Positions 45,441-55,924 are shown, counted from the first letter of the stretch. The stretch: 64,000 bases of DNA from Turritopsis dohrnii (GCA_027922465.2 BQMF02000038.1:310001-374000), one strand, 5' to 3'. Made by a program: numbers and translations. Notes: generated from the sequence alone by a model not told the origin.

Positions 45441-46498
45441 TGTTCCCGCAGCGAGCGTAAGCGAGTTTCACAAGATAGGCGAATGCCAGTTTCCGATTTT
45501 GTCCATTATCATTATCATCTTCATTATCCTCCAGCATTTCATGTTGACGTTACACGGTGGTATACAATTATTAGCTGACTTTGCTTTTTTTCCCGTTTCC
45601 AAGCATAGTGTACTGTAAGTGGGATACAGAGTGTTTACTCGTATTTCTTTCCTAATTTATTATTATATTATACTATATTGTTTTCGTATGCTAAAATTGC
45701 TTAGACATTTTTCATGTTACTTTTCTGTTGTTTTAGTGAAGTGAACGACAAGGATTTTGACCATACATTTTAAATCTTTCATTCAATAATTTTATTTAAT
45801 GCACTGATTTTTGGCGGTTCTTTTAATTGGATTTCTGTGTATACAAGAAAGCCATATTACAAATGGTCGTTCTTCGTGTTTTTCTTCTTTGACTGTCTTC
45901 TAAACCTAATGTCATCATGATCAACAAAACCTTCTTATATTTTTTGTTTTGTTTTTTTATGTAAACTTTGGCTATTTTTTGTTTTAAATCAAAATTTGAA
46001 ACGCAGAATTCTGATGGATTTTTCGCTTTAATTTTTTTTTTTTGAAAAGGCTTGTTTTTTTGGGGTTTTTTGGCTCTCACAGAATGTTTTTAGTAAATCT
46101 TATTTCAATTATAAACTACATATCCATAGTTTCAGTTCTCACATTTCTCTGGTTTGTAGTCTGATATTACTTGTTAAACCTTATTTACACATTTTGAAAG
46201 GTATATTAGCATCATTGTTACTTAGGCCTAAGAGATAACAAAACGTAACAAAGTTTTGTGCAGATTTTCATCTGTTTAAGTGTATATCTATTTGGTTTGC
46301 ATATTGCAAGTTGGTTTTGAAATGCCGCCAGGCTTCCTAAAAAACTGATTTTGTCGAAATATTTAAGCATATGACTTTGCCTCGTATCAGGTTCCAAATC
46401 AACCAAAACATTTTTTTGGGCCAAAAACTTGTTTTTGTTTCCGTTGTTAATGTATAACGTGCTGTCTGTACAAATTGGAATGCTTGAAGGAGGGGGCA
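45441..46498. mobile_element. DNA transposon with TGCCCCCGCA ends, copy 2 (inverted)
   Basis: About 1.06 kb and inverted relative to copy 1 at 36493-38373. The left end is TGTTCCCGCAGCGAGCG and the right end GGAGGGGGCA. Shared words include TTAGGCCTAAGAGATAACA and CAACTTTCGTG-like stretches around a GACGTTACACGGTGGTATAC block. It lacks the 0.7-kb insert of copy 1, so it gives the empty arrangement for that insertion. Confidence 0.75.
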
Positions 46499-46826
46499 CT
46501 TTTAGCTAAAGCTACATGCTAGTTTTAATTTGATTTTAGAAAGCCTATGCTTTGGTTAACAGATCATGACAACATTCTCATAAAAGAATACTCATATTTG
46601 AGCGTTGCAGCTATAGACATGGTTCAACTGAGTGACGTCTAGTTTGACAGAGGATTGCTGATACCCTCAATAATATGATGAAAGAACACAAATTCAAAGT
46701 TGAAGATCGATCAGTACGTGATCATTATAGTCTGCTTGTGAAGAAATTTTAGAAAAAAGAAAGTGACGAAGAAAATGCAAATGGAAGAGAAGAGAGTGAA
46801 CTAGACAAGGGACTAAGAGACTGTAT

Positions 46827-46956
46827 CCGGCAAGCAAGAGGTCGTGGGTTCGAGTCCCACTCGATCCGATAACTTTGCGCTGCAATTGGATAGGTACATT
46901 GTGTGCGGATATCATTGAATAATATATATCTATACTGCACATTGGTCTCAGTTACC
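46827..46956 (+). mobile_element. tRNA-derived SINE with 9-bp target duplication
   Basis: Bounded by AGACTGTAT on both sides (46818-46826, 46957-46965). Removing the insert and one copy restores the frame of the surrounding Harbinger ORF1 relic. The head is the 3' half of a tRNA with a good B box (GTCGTGGGTTCGAGTCCCAC) and acceptor-like TCGATCCG. A non-tRNA body of about 85 bp follows and ends in GTCTCAGTTACC. The tRNA 5' half is missing, so the copy is 5'-truncated. The minus-strand open frames across it are the familiar tRNA-complement artefact. Confidence 0.85.
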
Positions 46957-47135
46957 AGACTGTATTCAGTTATTCGATGAAGCAGACATAAAATTTAAAA
47001 TTGAAAAAAACAAGCAATACGACAAAAAAAATGACGACTTAAAAGGACGAGAGGACTTAAGATTGTCATCACTGGAAACATTTAGTCAGACGAAGAAAAG
47101 AAGAGATAAAGACAGTAAGGACGATAACAAGCAAA

Positions 47136-47227
47136 GAAGATCATCTGATGAATAAGTATCATTTTTGAGGGAAAGGTCTGAAAAGATCATCTGATGAATA
47201 AGTATCATTTTTGAGGGAAAGGTCTGA
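47136..47227. repeat. 46-bp tandem duplication
   Basis: Two adjacent copies of the stretch starting AAGATCATCTGATGAATAAG at 47136 and 47182, within the Harbinger ORF1 relic. Being 46 bp, it shifts the frame by one. Confidence 0.9.
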
Positions 47228-47405
47228 AAAGGAAAGCAAATTGCAAAAGGCCGAGCTGGAAGAGAGAAAAAAATCAAATGAAAGATTTTATAATTTAGTT
47301 ATGCATCAACAGCAGGACTGCACATATGTTGCAGATAATGCAATAGCAAATTCAAAAATAGATAAGTATACATATTTTTATGTTATCAAAACTGAATTTG
47401 TATAA

Positions 47406-47699
47406 ACTATTTATAGTGTAATGGTTTCGTTTTGCTGTTCGATTTTGTTCTTCTAGAAACCATATCTTGAAATTACATTTTGTTCACAAAAGAGTTTCAA
47501 CAGACCCCATGATGTACGAAAACTGTTGGGCTACTGTATAACCATTTTGCATCTTTGACAATTAACAATTGACAAACGAGTCCTTCAGCACTCAGCCTCC
47601 TTAGCTATATTTGTGTGTCGTAGGGGCTGTTCAAGTGAAAAGTGTTATGTTATACACTGCTACCTTTGAATATGTTATTTTTTCTGTTTATTTAGATTA
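47406..47699. other. AT-rich stretch, nothing recognised
   Basis: No feature recognised between the ORF1 relic and the second Helitron-like array. Confidence 0.3.
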
Positions 47700-48275
47700 C
47701 TAGTAACCCAGGTAAAACATTTTTACCACATCTAACTTCGAATAGGATATATGCAAATCCCGTGTCGAGAAAAAGGTGACAAAAATATAATCAAGGTGTG
47801 CAAACCCCGTAACGAAAAATTAAACCATGGAATCGAAAATGTACCCATGTTGTAGAGCTCGAAAAACTGATCAAAAAAGTGTATGGGATCGTTTCGCTAC
47901 GATCAACCGTTGTAAAGACATCGTCGATCAGATTTTGATGACGTCATATCCGCAGTACCAAATAAAATTTGGATCCAAATGTTGTGTCACCCCATCACCT
48001 GTAATGCAGACCCTAAAAAACGTCAGTTATCTTTAGTGGTTCTCGAGATATTTCCCCAAGAACGTCGCATTCGATTAGGGATGCAATGCAATGATTCCCC
48101 GTGATAGATTAAAAAACTGACGTCACGGCACGTGCTACTATATAATAATTGTAAAAAAACGCATGGCCTAACGAAAAATATGACCAGGATTAAGAAGATT
48201 TTGACCGTAAAATTCAACAAAATTTGTCACTGTCTAAAATAAAAGTGTGACACACACTCGCTACTATATATAAGA
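47700..48275 (-). mobile_element. Short non-autonomous Helitron-like unit (array 2, first)
   Basis: 576 bp on the minus strand. It starts TCTTATATATAGTAGCG at 48275 and ends GGTAAAAATGTTTTACC, CTGGGTTA and CTAG at 47700-47703, followed by T. It is close to unit 1 of array 1 (5242-5825), including its distinctive 5' subtype with GACACACACTCGC. Confidence 0.72.
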
Positions 48276-49211
48276 GTAGTATCCCGGGTAAAACCTTTTT
48301 ACCGAACTTAACTTCGAAAACATTAGGTCAAATCCACCATTCTCGTGTACGTTCCCCGTGACGAAAATATAAATCATGGAATCGCACCTCACAAGTGTAC
48401 CCATGTTGTAGAGCTCGAAAAGCTGATCAAAAAAGTGTATGGGATCGTTTCGCTACGACCAACCGTTGCGAAGATATCGCTGATCAAAGATTTCGATGAC
48501 GTCATATTCGCAGTACCAAATAAAATTTAGGCCCAAATGATGCGTCACCCCATCACCCGTATCGCTGACCCCAAAAAACGTCAGTTATCCCTATTGGTTC
48601 TCGAGATATTTCCCCAAAAACGTCGCGTTCGATTGGGGATGCAATGCAATGATTCCCCGTGATCATAAAACATCTGACATCTTCGAAAAGGATGGGTCAA
48701 AATCGCCTTTCTCGTGAACAATCCCCGTGATGAAAATTTCAATTTAGGAATTGGAAACCGAAAATGTAACCATGTTGTAGAGCTTGAAAAACTGATCAAA
48801 AAATGTATGGGATCGTTTCGCTACGACCAACCGTTAGAGAGATATCGCTGATCAAAGATTTTAATGACGTCATATCTGTGCAGTACCAAATAAAATTTAG
48901 GCCCAAATGATGCGTCACCCCATCACCCGTATCGCTGACCCCAAAAAACGTCAGTTATCGCTATTGGTTCTCGAGATATTTCCCCAAAAACGTCGCGTTC
49001 GATTGGGGATGCAATGCAATGATTCCCCGTGATCATAAAAAAACTGACGTCAAATGATGCCACGTGCTTTTGGAATGATCGTGAAAAAAGTGTCTCTCGC
49101 CTCTGCGTGGTTTTACGCGCACATAAGAGGACGATGACCGTAAATTTAAACTAAATATATCACTCTCTAAAATAAAAGTGGGATGCACAATCGCGGATTA
49201 TTATAATAAGA
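48276..49211 (-). mobile_element. Two fused Helitron-like units (array 2, middle)
   Basis: From 48276 to about 48670 the sequence is the 3' part of one unit, ending on the left with the GGTAAAA hairpin and CCGGGATACTAC. At about 48672 it jumps directly to the 3' part of a second unit (CTTCGAAAAGGATGGGTCAA), which then runs to its intact 5' end TCTTATTATAATAATCCGCG at 49211. Unequal exchange between tandem units would produce this fusion, since one unit lost its 5' part and the other its 3' hairpin. Confidence 0.68.
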
Positions 49212-49752
49212 CTAGTATCTCGCGTAAAAGCTTCTTACGGCTTTAATTTCAAAAATAATGTGTCGAAAACAGGTGACGAAAAATTAAATCACCGAATCTC
49301 AAAAAGAGACCATGTTGTAGAGCTCGAAAAACTGAGCAAAAAAATGTATGGGATCGTTTCGCTACGACCAACCGTTGCTGAGATATCGTCGATCAAAGAT
49401 TTTAATGACGTCATATCCGCAGTACCAAATAGAATTTGGGCTCAAATGTTGCGTCACCCCGTCACCCGTATCGCTGACCCCAAAAAACGTCAGTTATCCC
49501 TATTGGTTCTCGAGATATTTCCCCAAAAACGTCGCGTTCGATTGGGGATGCAATGCAATGATTCCCCGTGATCATAAAAAAACTGACGTCAAATGATGCC
49601 ACGTGCTATTATACTAATCGTGAATGTGTCTTGCGTGGTCGAACTGCCGCTATATGACCACGATTAAGAAGATTTTGACCATTAAAAAAACAAAAACAAA
49701 ACACTCTCTAAGTTAAATGTGTTACACACGATTGCGAATTAGTATAAGTAGA
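49212..49752 (-). mobile_element. Short non-autonomous Helitron-like unit (array 2, last)
   Basis: 541 bp. It starts near TCTACTTATACTAATTCGC at 49752 and ends with GTAAGAAGCTTTTAC, GCGAGATA and CTAG at 49212-49215. Its 5' part carries the GTGTGTAACACATTTAACTT subtype seen at 7130-7150. It is adjacent to the GC-rich tail of the long element on the right. Confidence 0.7.
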
Positions 49753-51684
49753 TAGACGCCCAGGCGGCGTTGCTCGCCACCCAGGTTCAGCATATGTCCA
49801 GTTCACGAAAAATAAAATGAAGAATTGGCAATGATAAGTTTGCCCATGTTGTAGAGTGTTGAACATAAGTGGTAATAATTTTTACCAGTTTTAGTCAATG
49901 TGAGTTGAACCGAGAAAGAGGATTAGTCAATTAAATTTCCCCTGGAGACATAAAAAAATCAAACATCAAAATAATAAGAAAAATTGGAACATCGAAATTC
50001 TCGATATTGCCTCTTTTTGACCAAAACCATGTTTTTACGCCCAAAAGATGATGTGAAGAACACATGCAAAACTATTTACCCAATCAGAATGAAAATTTTT
50101 ACCCTGGAGATGCAAATTATAACCAAACATCGCAATACTTAAAATGCCCTACTATTGACCAAAAACTATTTTTTTGAAACACAGAAAATGCAAAGTAACT
50201 TGTACGTAAAACAAATCATAATAAAACTGAAAAAAGGTTTTGTAAAATTATTTTTTACCGAAACAAACATTGCAACACTTTAAGCAAACAATAACATTAC
50301 AAAATGTGAATTGAAAACAAATCGATACCTTCCAACTGTGTTTCTTTCGTGCCGAAGTTACATTGGACGGAATTTTTAAAATCGTTAATCTGTTCTTCAC
50401 CAACCATCAACATCATGATCTAAACCATGAGTTTCATTTCTTTATTGTTATTGTATTTTTTATTTTGCTTTTCTAAAAGAAAAAAGATTTCGAATGCATA
50501 ATGATTCAAATATATACCTAATCGTATTATGACAAACAAACAAACAAACAAAAAGGAACTTCGAGAACATATATTAAACTCAAAAACAATAATTGAATAA
50601 ACATAAACATACTATGACGATATCGAAAGAAAGCAAGAACGCATTTACCTTATGAATAATAATTAAAAACACAAACGTAATGACAGAATTTCTATAGCTA
50701 AAGAGTTTATAACAAATGAAAACATTCACATTTTCAAACAGAGTTCAAATCTCCTCTGGCTAATTCAAAACACAACAGCAAACAACCCTTTATTTATCCA
50801 GCATATTAGCTGTGTTCTAACTGAATCGATATATTATATTTCAACTTTACTTTAGTTTAATTTCAAACAAAATAGGATACCTTTCACTGCAGATCACATC
50901 AACATGTTAGCAAACAGCATTGATCATCTTCTGCAGCCGTTTTCAAACACTTCTAAACTCTTTACTTCTATATTCATACCTGTAAACAAATTACTAACAC
51001 TTTATTTACTTTCCAGCACATATATTTATAAAACACTTTCGCTACCATTTTACAAACTGAACTGCTTTCTTCGTTTGGCAAAGCTGCTTTTATGCTTATA
51101 TGCGAAGTAGAACCTGAAAACTTTCTGTATTTTCCAGTAGATTTTGTACTGTAAACACTGTTACTTTCCAGCAAGTTTCTACTGTACATCCATCCACATT
51201 TTCTACTGCAACATGTACGTACTAAATATACTTTCTTTCTGCCATGCTGCAATGTTTTATTGCACTGAAAAACATAAGTCAGACTTCTTCATAAGTCAGA
51301 CTTCTGTTTTTATGTTGAATGTGATGTAAATCTTCCGTTTATTATAAGTCTTTTATGGATTTTAAGTACGTTAATAAACTCACAAAACTTCGCATCACCA
51401 GTTCGTCGTGAATAATAATTTAGCAACGGACTCCGTTTTGATTTTCGCCAACCAATCAAAATGGCGAAAAAAGAAATTCCTGCGTTTTGATTGGTTTAAA
51501 AAACGTGAGTTAAATTAAACGTCACACTTAGATTACGTAACATTAAAAAAAGTGTCTGTCGCCGCTGCGTGGTTTTACGACGAAAAGGGAAAAAATAAGA
51601 AGGTTTTGACCGTTGAAAAAAAAGTAAATATATCACTCTCTAAAATAAAAGTGGTATGCACAATCGCGGATTATTATAATAAGA
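49753..51684 (-). mobile_element. Long non-autonomous Helitron-like element (array 2)
   Basis: 1.93 kb. It starts TCTTATTATAATAATCCGCG at 51684, preceded by A on its strand. It ends with CTGAACCTGGGTGGCGAGCA, then CGCCGCCTGGGCG and TCTATC, a degraded form of the GC hairpin plus CTAG. The interior matches 7111-9304 and 10433-12489, including CTTTATTTATCCAGCATA and the CAATCAAAATGGCG block. Open frames inside are short and unrecognised. Confidence 0.66.
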
Positions 51685-52015
51685 TTTTTGTTGTTAACTT
51701 TTTAAAATTGACAGTAAACTAAGCTTAGTTTGTTTTTTCTAAATATCTATCCCTTATGTTTTTAAAGGATATGTTGCAGTGATGCACAAATATTCTTGTT
51801 TTTTTTATCTGTTCTCTTAAAATTCTCTTTAAAAGCTTTCTTCTATTACAGAAGTGACCAGAAATTCATCACACAGAAAAACATATTTACAACTTACACT
51901 TCCTAGTGTATTATATTTTAACCTATTTATAACTCAACAGAAAAATTATGAATGTACATAAAATAGCATATAGTAATATATGATGATAGTATACTGTATA
52001 AAACGTTGTTATGTC
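51685..52015. other. AT-rich stretch, nothing recognised
   Basis: No feature recognised between the Helitron-like element and the dead Harbinger gene. Confidence 0.3.
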
Positions 52016-53035
52016 TTATTGAAAATATTCTTGAACACTAAGGGGTTCTATGCCAAAATACTCTGATGTAACAGAGCCATAGAAACTAGATCTTGCATTT
52101 TGTAGCAAAGTACGTACTACATACATTTTCCCCACTGCACTAAGTTTTTATGAAAAACTTTTTTATGAAAATCAAGAAACTTGAAATAGTTTATGATATC
52201 ATTATACACCCATTCGAACGAAATTGTAACTTTGATCATTGCTTTGCTCCATAAATCTTCTTGTTCCTCGGAAAGGGGTCTGTAGTTGTTGACGCAAAAG
52301 GTAGGCTGGATCACCATAAATACAAAGTATATTTCCATTTGGAGCCCTGGCATGCTGTTGTAACAAGGGTAATAATCCAAACATTGCAAGCATGGTGCTA
52401 TCATGCCTTCTACCTTCAACTGGTCCATAAAGATTGGTCACTAGTTCATTAGGCGTAACAACGGATTGAAACTTAATGGCATGCACTTTTTGTGACCATT
52501 ATAAACTACCCTTTGGTTTCGGCCTGGTCTACACACCTTCTTCACAGTCTCATAAACAAAGGCCCGGCAGTTGTCCAAAGAGGCTTCTTTTCCATGAATA
52601 ACATTTGCAAAATCTTGAAGATTTTCTGGGGAAAGCCAATTTTGATTGAATTATTCCAGTAGACGACTCCAATTATCATATATAAAATTCAGTGATTGGC
52701 TACTGATCTTGCTCATTTGGGGCACTGATAATCCAAATCGTCGAATTTATTGCATTTCCAGTAAGGAAGGTCCAAATTCTTTGATTTATTTACATTATAT
52801 GACAAAAAAAATCCTTCATCGTCGATTATAGCATCTGCAAGAGCGTTGAGGAGAAGAAACCTGTTTTCTCTAAAATTTGGCATCTCGTTTCAAAATCTTT
52901 TTTCATAACAAATGTTTTAATTTTGCATTCGTTTTTTCCGCGGTATTTGCCGTAACGGAACTTGAAATATAAGCAACCTCGACGACGACGGCTACGTCGT
53001 GCATCGCGTTGCTGTTTCAGTTGCTGTTGTGATTT
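52016..53035 (-). pseudogene. Third PIF/Harbinger transposase, frameshifted relic
   Basis: Minus strand. The basic N-terminus (QQQLKQQRDARRSRRRRG, about 53030-52960) leads to KDFETRCQILEKTGFF. After a frame change come ALADAIIDDEGFF and DLPYWK (52850-52740). After a gap and more frame changes come ASLDNCRAFVYETV (about 52590), HAIKFQSVVTPNELVTNLYG with VEGRRHDSTML, ILCIYGDPAYLLR (second catalytic Asp), SFEWVYNDIINYFKF (Glu) and a C-terminus ending at a TAA at 52016. HARBI1-type nuclease with several frameshifts. The 5' side abuts a Helitron-like fragment. Confidence 0.82.
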
Positions 53036-53036
53036 C

Positions 53037-53170
53037 GGAAACCCCCTATTATATAGTAGCACGTGGCGTGGCGTCAGTTTTTTTATCGTCACGGGGAAAC
53101 CATTGTATTGTAATATCTCGATAACCAATAGCGATAACTGATGTTTCTTGCAGTTCTCGATACAGGCGAT
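53037..53170 (+). repeat. Fragment of the short Helitron-like family
   Basis: Matches the middle of the 560-bp units in plus orientation (compare 9430-9580): TAGCACGTGGCGTGGCGTCA, TCGTCACGGGGAAACCATTG and AACCAATAGCGATAACTGA. It has no intact end. Confidence 0.65.
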
Positions 53171-53183
53171 CCCACCAAACACA

Positions 53184-53287
53184 TGACGTCATTATGACGT
53201 CACCACGACGTCTTAATCTGGTCAGGAAGTCATATGACTTCTTTATGACTTTTTCATGACGTCATGAAGTCATTTAATATGACGTCA
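53184..53287. promoter_or_regulatory. Cluster of four TGACGTCA (CRE-type) palindromes
   Basis: Exact TGACGTCA at 53184-53191, 53195-53202, 53257-53264 and 53280-53287, plus near-matches between them. TGACGTCA is the consensus for CREB/ATF bZIP factors. The cluster is next to a Helitron-like fragment, and that family itself carries TGACGTCA words, so it may be transposon-derived. A regulatory role is only a possibility. Confidence 0.5.
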
Positions 53288-54446
53288 CCAAGGTGACGAA
53301 AAGACAACCAAAACATGACCTAATGGTCGTACTTACGACATAAAAACGTAAAATCCGTTTGCAAATACAGTACAAACTGTTGTCTAAAAGCCTGACTAAC
53401 AGCTACATAAGTTTTTGTCTCCTGAAACTTTCTTCTTATGATCGAATGAATTTCATAAAATGTTTGCTTTCTCGCTTATACCGATTTCGACAATGCGTTG
53501 GGAATTTGAAATTATTAAATCATAATAAAAAAATTTTACACAATGAAAAAAAGTTTGTGCCTTTTTAAAAAATTTCGTGACAACATTAGCACAACACCGC
53601 CAACAGCGGTAAATTGCTCGTTAAAAGTCTGTTTTATTGATCATTACAAAATTAACAACCGTATCGAAACAAAAAATACTTAATATTCTTAAAATAAAAA
53701 TTTTAAGCTCAAAAAATCCTCTTTCCAACGGTATAAAAACCGCATTGTATTGTTGAAAATTCAAAAAGTTATTTGTGTTTTAAACAAGGTGCCCACTTTC
53801 TGGTGGACACGCTGTAAGTGTATTTCACCAAACAAGTAAAAGTTTGTTTTCACGTGCGAAAAGTTGATGGTACTTTATGTCCTTTGTTTTTGCTTTGTTT
53901 TTTTCAGCTTTGCTAAGGTCCATTGATTCGGTCCGTGCGCGCGTTTTGTATGATCTCTGGCGTTGCGTATCGCTTCTTTGTTTTTTGTCCTATTGGGATC
54001 ACTATTAGTGCAACTGACACTTCGCTCTCGTTACATTATATAAGATGATTTTTGATTCTAACAGTAGTACGTTGTATGATAGTGCGTGTGTAAGCTGTGA
54101 GATTTCTACCAGTAGTTAAAAAAGCTTCTGTGAACAAAGGTATAATTGACGTTTTAAAACCTGCCCCTGAACAGTTGAAGAAGAAGTAAACTGAAAGAAA
54201 CAGTTTTCTTGTATTGTATTTTTAAGTGTATATATTTAAGAGTTATATTCTAAGACTTTAGGCTCAAAGTATGCATTTATTTATTCCCATCACTTCGATA
54301 AGGTCAAAATCTGTGCGTCTCATCATGGTTAAGCACGCACGTTTACAATCGTAATAAAAATGAAAAGAAAACATATTTTTGAAAAGCTCGTGCTTGAAGT
54401 ACATCACATTTATTTCGTGCATATCGATACATTTAAACTGAAACAA
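53288..54446. other. AT-rich stretch, nothing recognised
   Basis: It may include the 3' flank of the phospholipase gene (54200-54446) on the minus strand. Short open frames exist but none is recognisable. Confidence 0.3.
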
Positions 54447-55705
54447 CTAATACATTTGTTCAGGGCTTCCCAGTGGAACAACACAGTCATTACTGCAGTA
54501 TGATTTCGAAGGCTTCGGGTAATTTGATTTTCCAAATATTTTGATTAGTCTGTAATAACTATATGCTAATGTTTTACAGCCAAGCCTGCGTACAGTCTGG
54601 AAAAATCCTTGGTGGTTGCAATCACAAATATGCTTTACATCAGCTAAGAAACGCTTATCACATTCCTTCAACGACCAACCACGGTAATCACCCTAAAAAT
54701 GAAATATTTGGTGTCTCAAACGTGATTCTGAAGTTCGCTCAAAAGGATCTACACATCGATCGAATTAAGGGCAAAGTCTAACTTTATGATATGGGGATAG
54801 AGGTATTCAGTGTCAGTCTTTTTTCGATCTCAGTGTCCATTAGGTTACTTGCAAATTTTTCCGTTGCATAAATAATTAAACTCTCTTTCACAAATTGTCG
54901 CTAAACTCTAGGGATGAACTTGCTTACATAATTACTTACACAATTATAGCATGTATCATGTTTGTCACATGCAGGCTTGAATAACTTGGCGTTTGGAACT
55001 GGAATGAGTTTTTGTATTGCTGCTGTGCCGCATCCATTTGGTTTAACAAAACATTGTGACGCTGAAAGAAATTATTGATATGTGCAGTTTTCCATTTGAA
55101 TACGGAAATAAAATATATTTTACTGTGAAGAAGAAAAAGGAAAATGTAATAAAGATAAAAAGCGAAACAATGTTAAGAAATTGGAATAAGTAAAAAATTA
55201 AAAATTAAAAACCCAAAAACAAAAAAAGTTATGTGATATAAGGTAAAACATAAGCAAGTGAAATAGATAATACTTATCCGGTGATCAAAAGTCACTGCGA
55301 TGAAGAGCTTTTTATTGAAATAGTGTACAATATAACAACGCACTTCGTCGCAGTTGCTTTTCAACAAATTTTCACAATGGTTAAGATTTAAAATATCGCC
55401 CTGGTATGCCGCAATATATTTCCTCTGTTACAGCAATGATGTAACATCACATGATCTATACTGCAGAACTTGTTTGAACAAAATCGATAATGATTATTGC
55501 TACCTCTTCGTCTACTTTCACATCTTAATGACCGTCGTCGAGACCATAATGGATCTTTGAACATTTCATCTAAATCCAAATCGATATCGTCACTCAGCTC
55601 ATCATCCATGTCAACCTCGTCAACCGTTTCCTCTAACGCTTTAAGAAAATCGTTTGCATCAGCATTTTGGAAAAAGGATGCAGTAATGACTGAGGAAAAT
55701 ATCAT
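54447..55705 (-). CDS. Secreted phospholipase A2, three exons (conodipine/prokaryotic-type PLA2 family)
   Basis: Exons at 55504-55705, 54940-55061 and 54447-54692. Coding lengths 202, 122 and 246 nt sum to 570, giving 189 residues. Introns begin GTAGCA and GTAAGT and end TTTCAG and TTTTAG, and the phases (1, then 0) fit. Exon 1 gives a short hydrophobic start (MIFSSVITASFF), a possible A-D-A cleavage site, a very acidic propeptide and a basic SRRR site at residues 55-58. Exon 2 holds CGT and PACDKHDTCYNC, with the His102-Asp103 dyad. Exon 3 opens GDYRGWSLKECDKRFLADV and ends in a TAG. This pattern fits calcium-dependent secreted PLA2s of the Prokar_PLA2/conodipine type, which cut the sn-2 ester of phospholipids. 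Some relatives are venom components; a digestive or defensive role is equally possible. An upstream 5' exon is possible. Confidence 0.8.
54795..54920 (+). repeat. Degraded relative of the 164-bp MITE, in intron 2
   Basis: Shares ATTAGGTTACTTGC and the following pyrimidine-rich and CTC-TTCACAAATT pattern with the MITE at 28568-28731. The ends have decayed. It lies in the second intron of the phospholipase gene. Confidence 0.5.
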
Positions 55706-55776
55706 CCATGTGACAACCTAGATGAACAAGAAGTTTAAAAAGAATGAGATGTGTTTCTTCTTTGTTAGTTCTGTAA

Positions 55777-55924
55777 TAGAATATAATGACCCCTTACAAT
55801 ATTTTCACCCTCCACCCCGTGGTTTACGCTTATGACCTAATCTTAACCATAACCCTAAAACACTAACAGGTCATAAGTGTAAACCACAGGGGATGACAAT
55901 ATTCTAAGGGGTCATTATATTCTA
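55777..55924. mobile_element. 148-bp fold-back MITE
   Basis: Two arms of about 60 bp are near-perfect complements. The left begins TAGAATATAATGACCCCTTA and the right ends TAAGGGGTCATTATATTCTA with one mismatch in that stretch. The centre is TTAACCATAACCCTAAAACA. It starts 72 bp upstream of the phospholipase start codon (minus strand), where the promoter or 5' UTR would be. The target duplication is uncertain. Confidence 0.85.

Larger units (their letters stand above)
46590..47405 (+). pseudogene. Harbinger ORF1 (Myb/SANT-like) relic split by a SINE
   Basis: A decayed Myb/SANT-like accessory protein. The first part includes EDRSVRDHYSLLVKKF, an in-frame TAG, then ESDEENANGREESELDKGLR. This is the pattern 'VR-RY-LL-K—K–EE-ASG—-E-ELD' common in Harbinger ORF1-type proteins. 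A 130-bp SINE interrupts it at 46827. The second part (from 46966) continues in the same frame with QLFDEADIKF, a Lys/Arg-rich nuclear-signal-like stretch and, after a 46-bp tandem duplication (47136-47227), SEKESKLQKAELEERKKSNE and HQQQ. It is not the partner of the intact transposase at 33976. Confidence 0.7.

Noticed and set aside
46694..46942. Minus-strand frames over 46749-46942 reading like DSNPRPLAC or GTRTHDLLLAG
   Set aside because: This is the well-known artefact of translating the complement of a tRNA-derived sequence. The true feature is a SINE on the plus strand.
5293..49571. A recurring 55-70-codon frame with VVELEKLSKKMYGIVS in the short Helitron-like units
   Set aside because: It appears in most copies because the DNA is repeated. 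The opposite strand is also open in several copies (FIWYCGYDVIK reading), there is no start codon in a good context and no known homologue. Substitution-rate analysis across many copies would be needed to revive it.
55388..55503. Cysteine-rich C-terminal extension of the exon-1 frame of the phospholipase gene (RFCSNKFC, HHCC)
   Set aside because: It first looked like a small cysteine-rich secreted peptide, but the GTAGCA donor at 55503 and exact phase to the PLA2 exon make it intron sequence read through. It would stand only if unspliced transcripts were shown.
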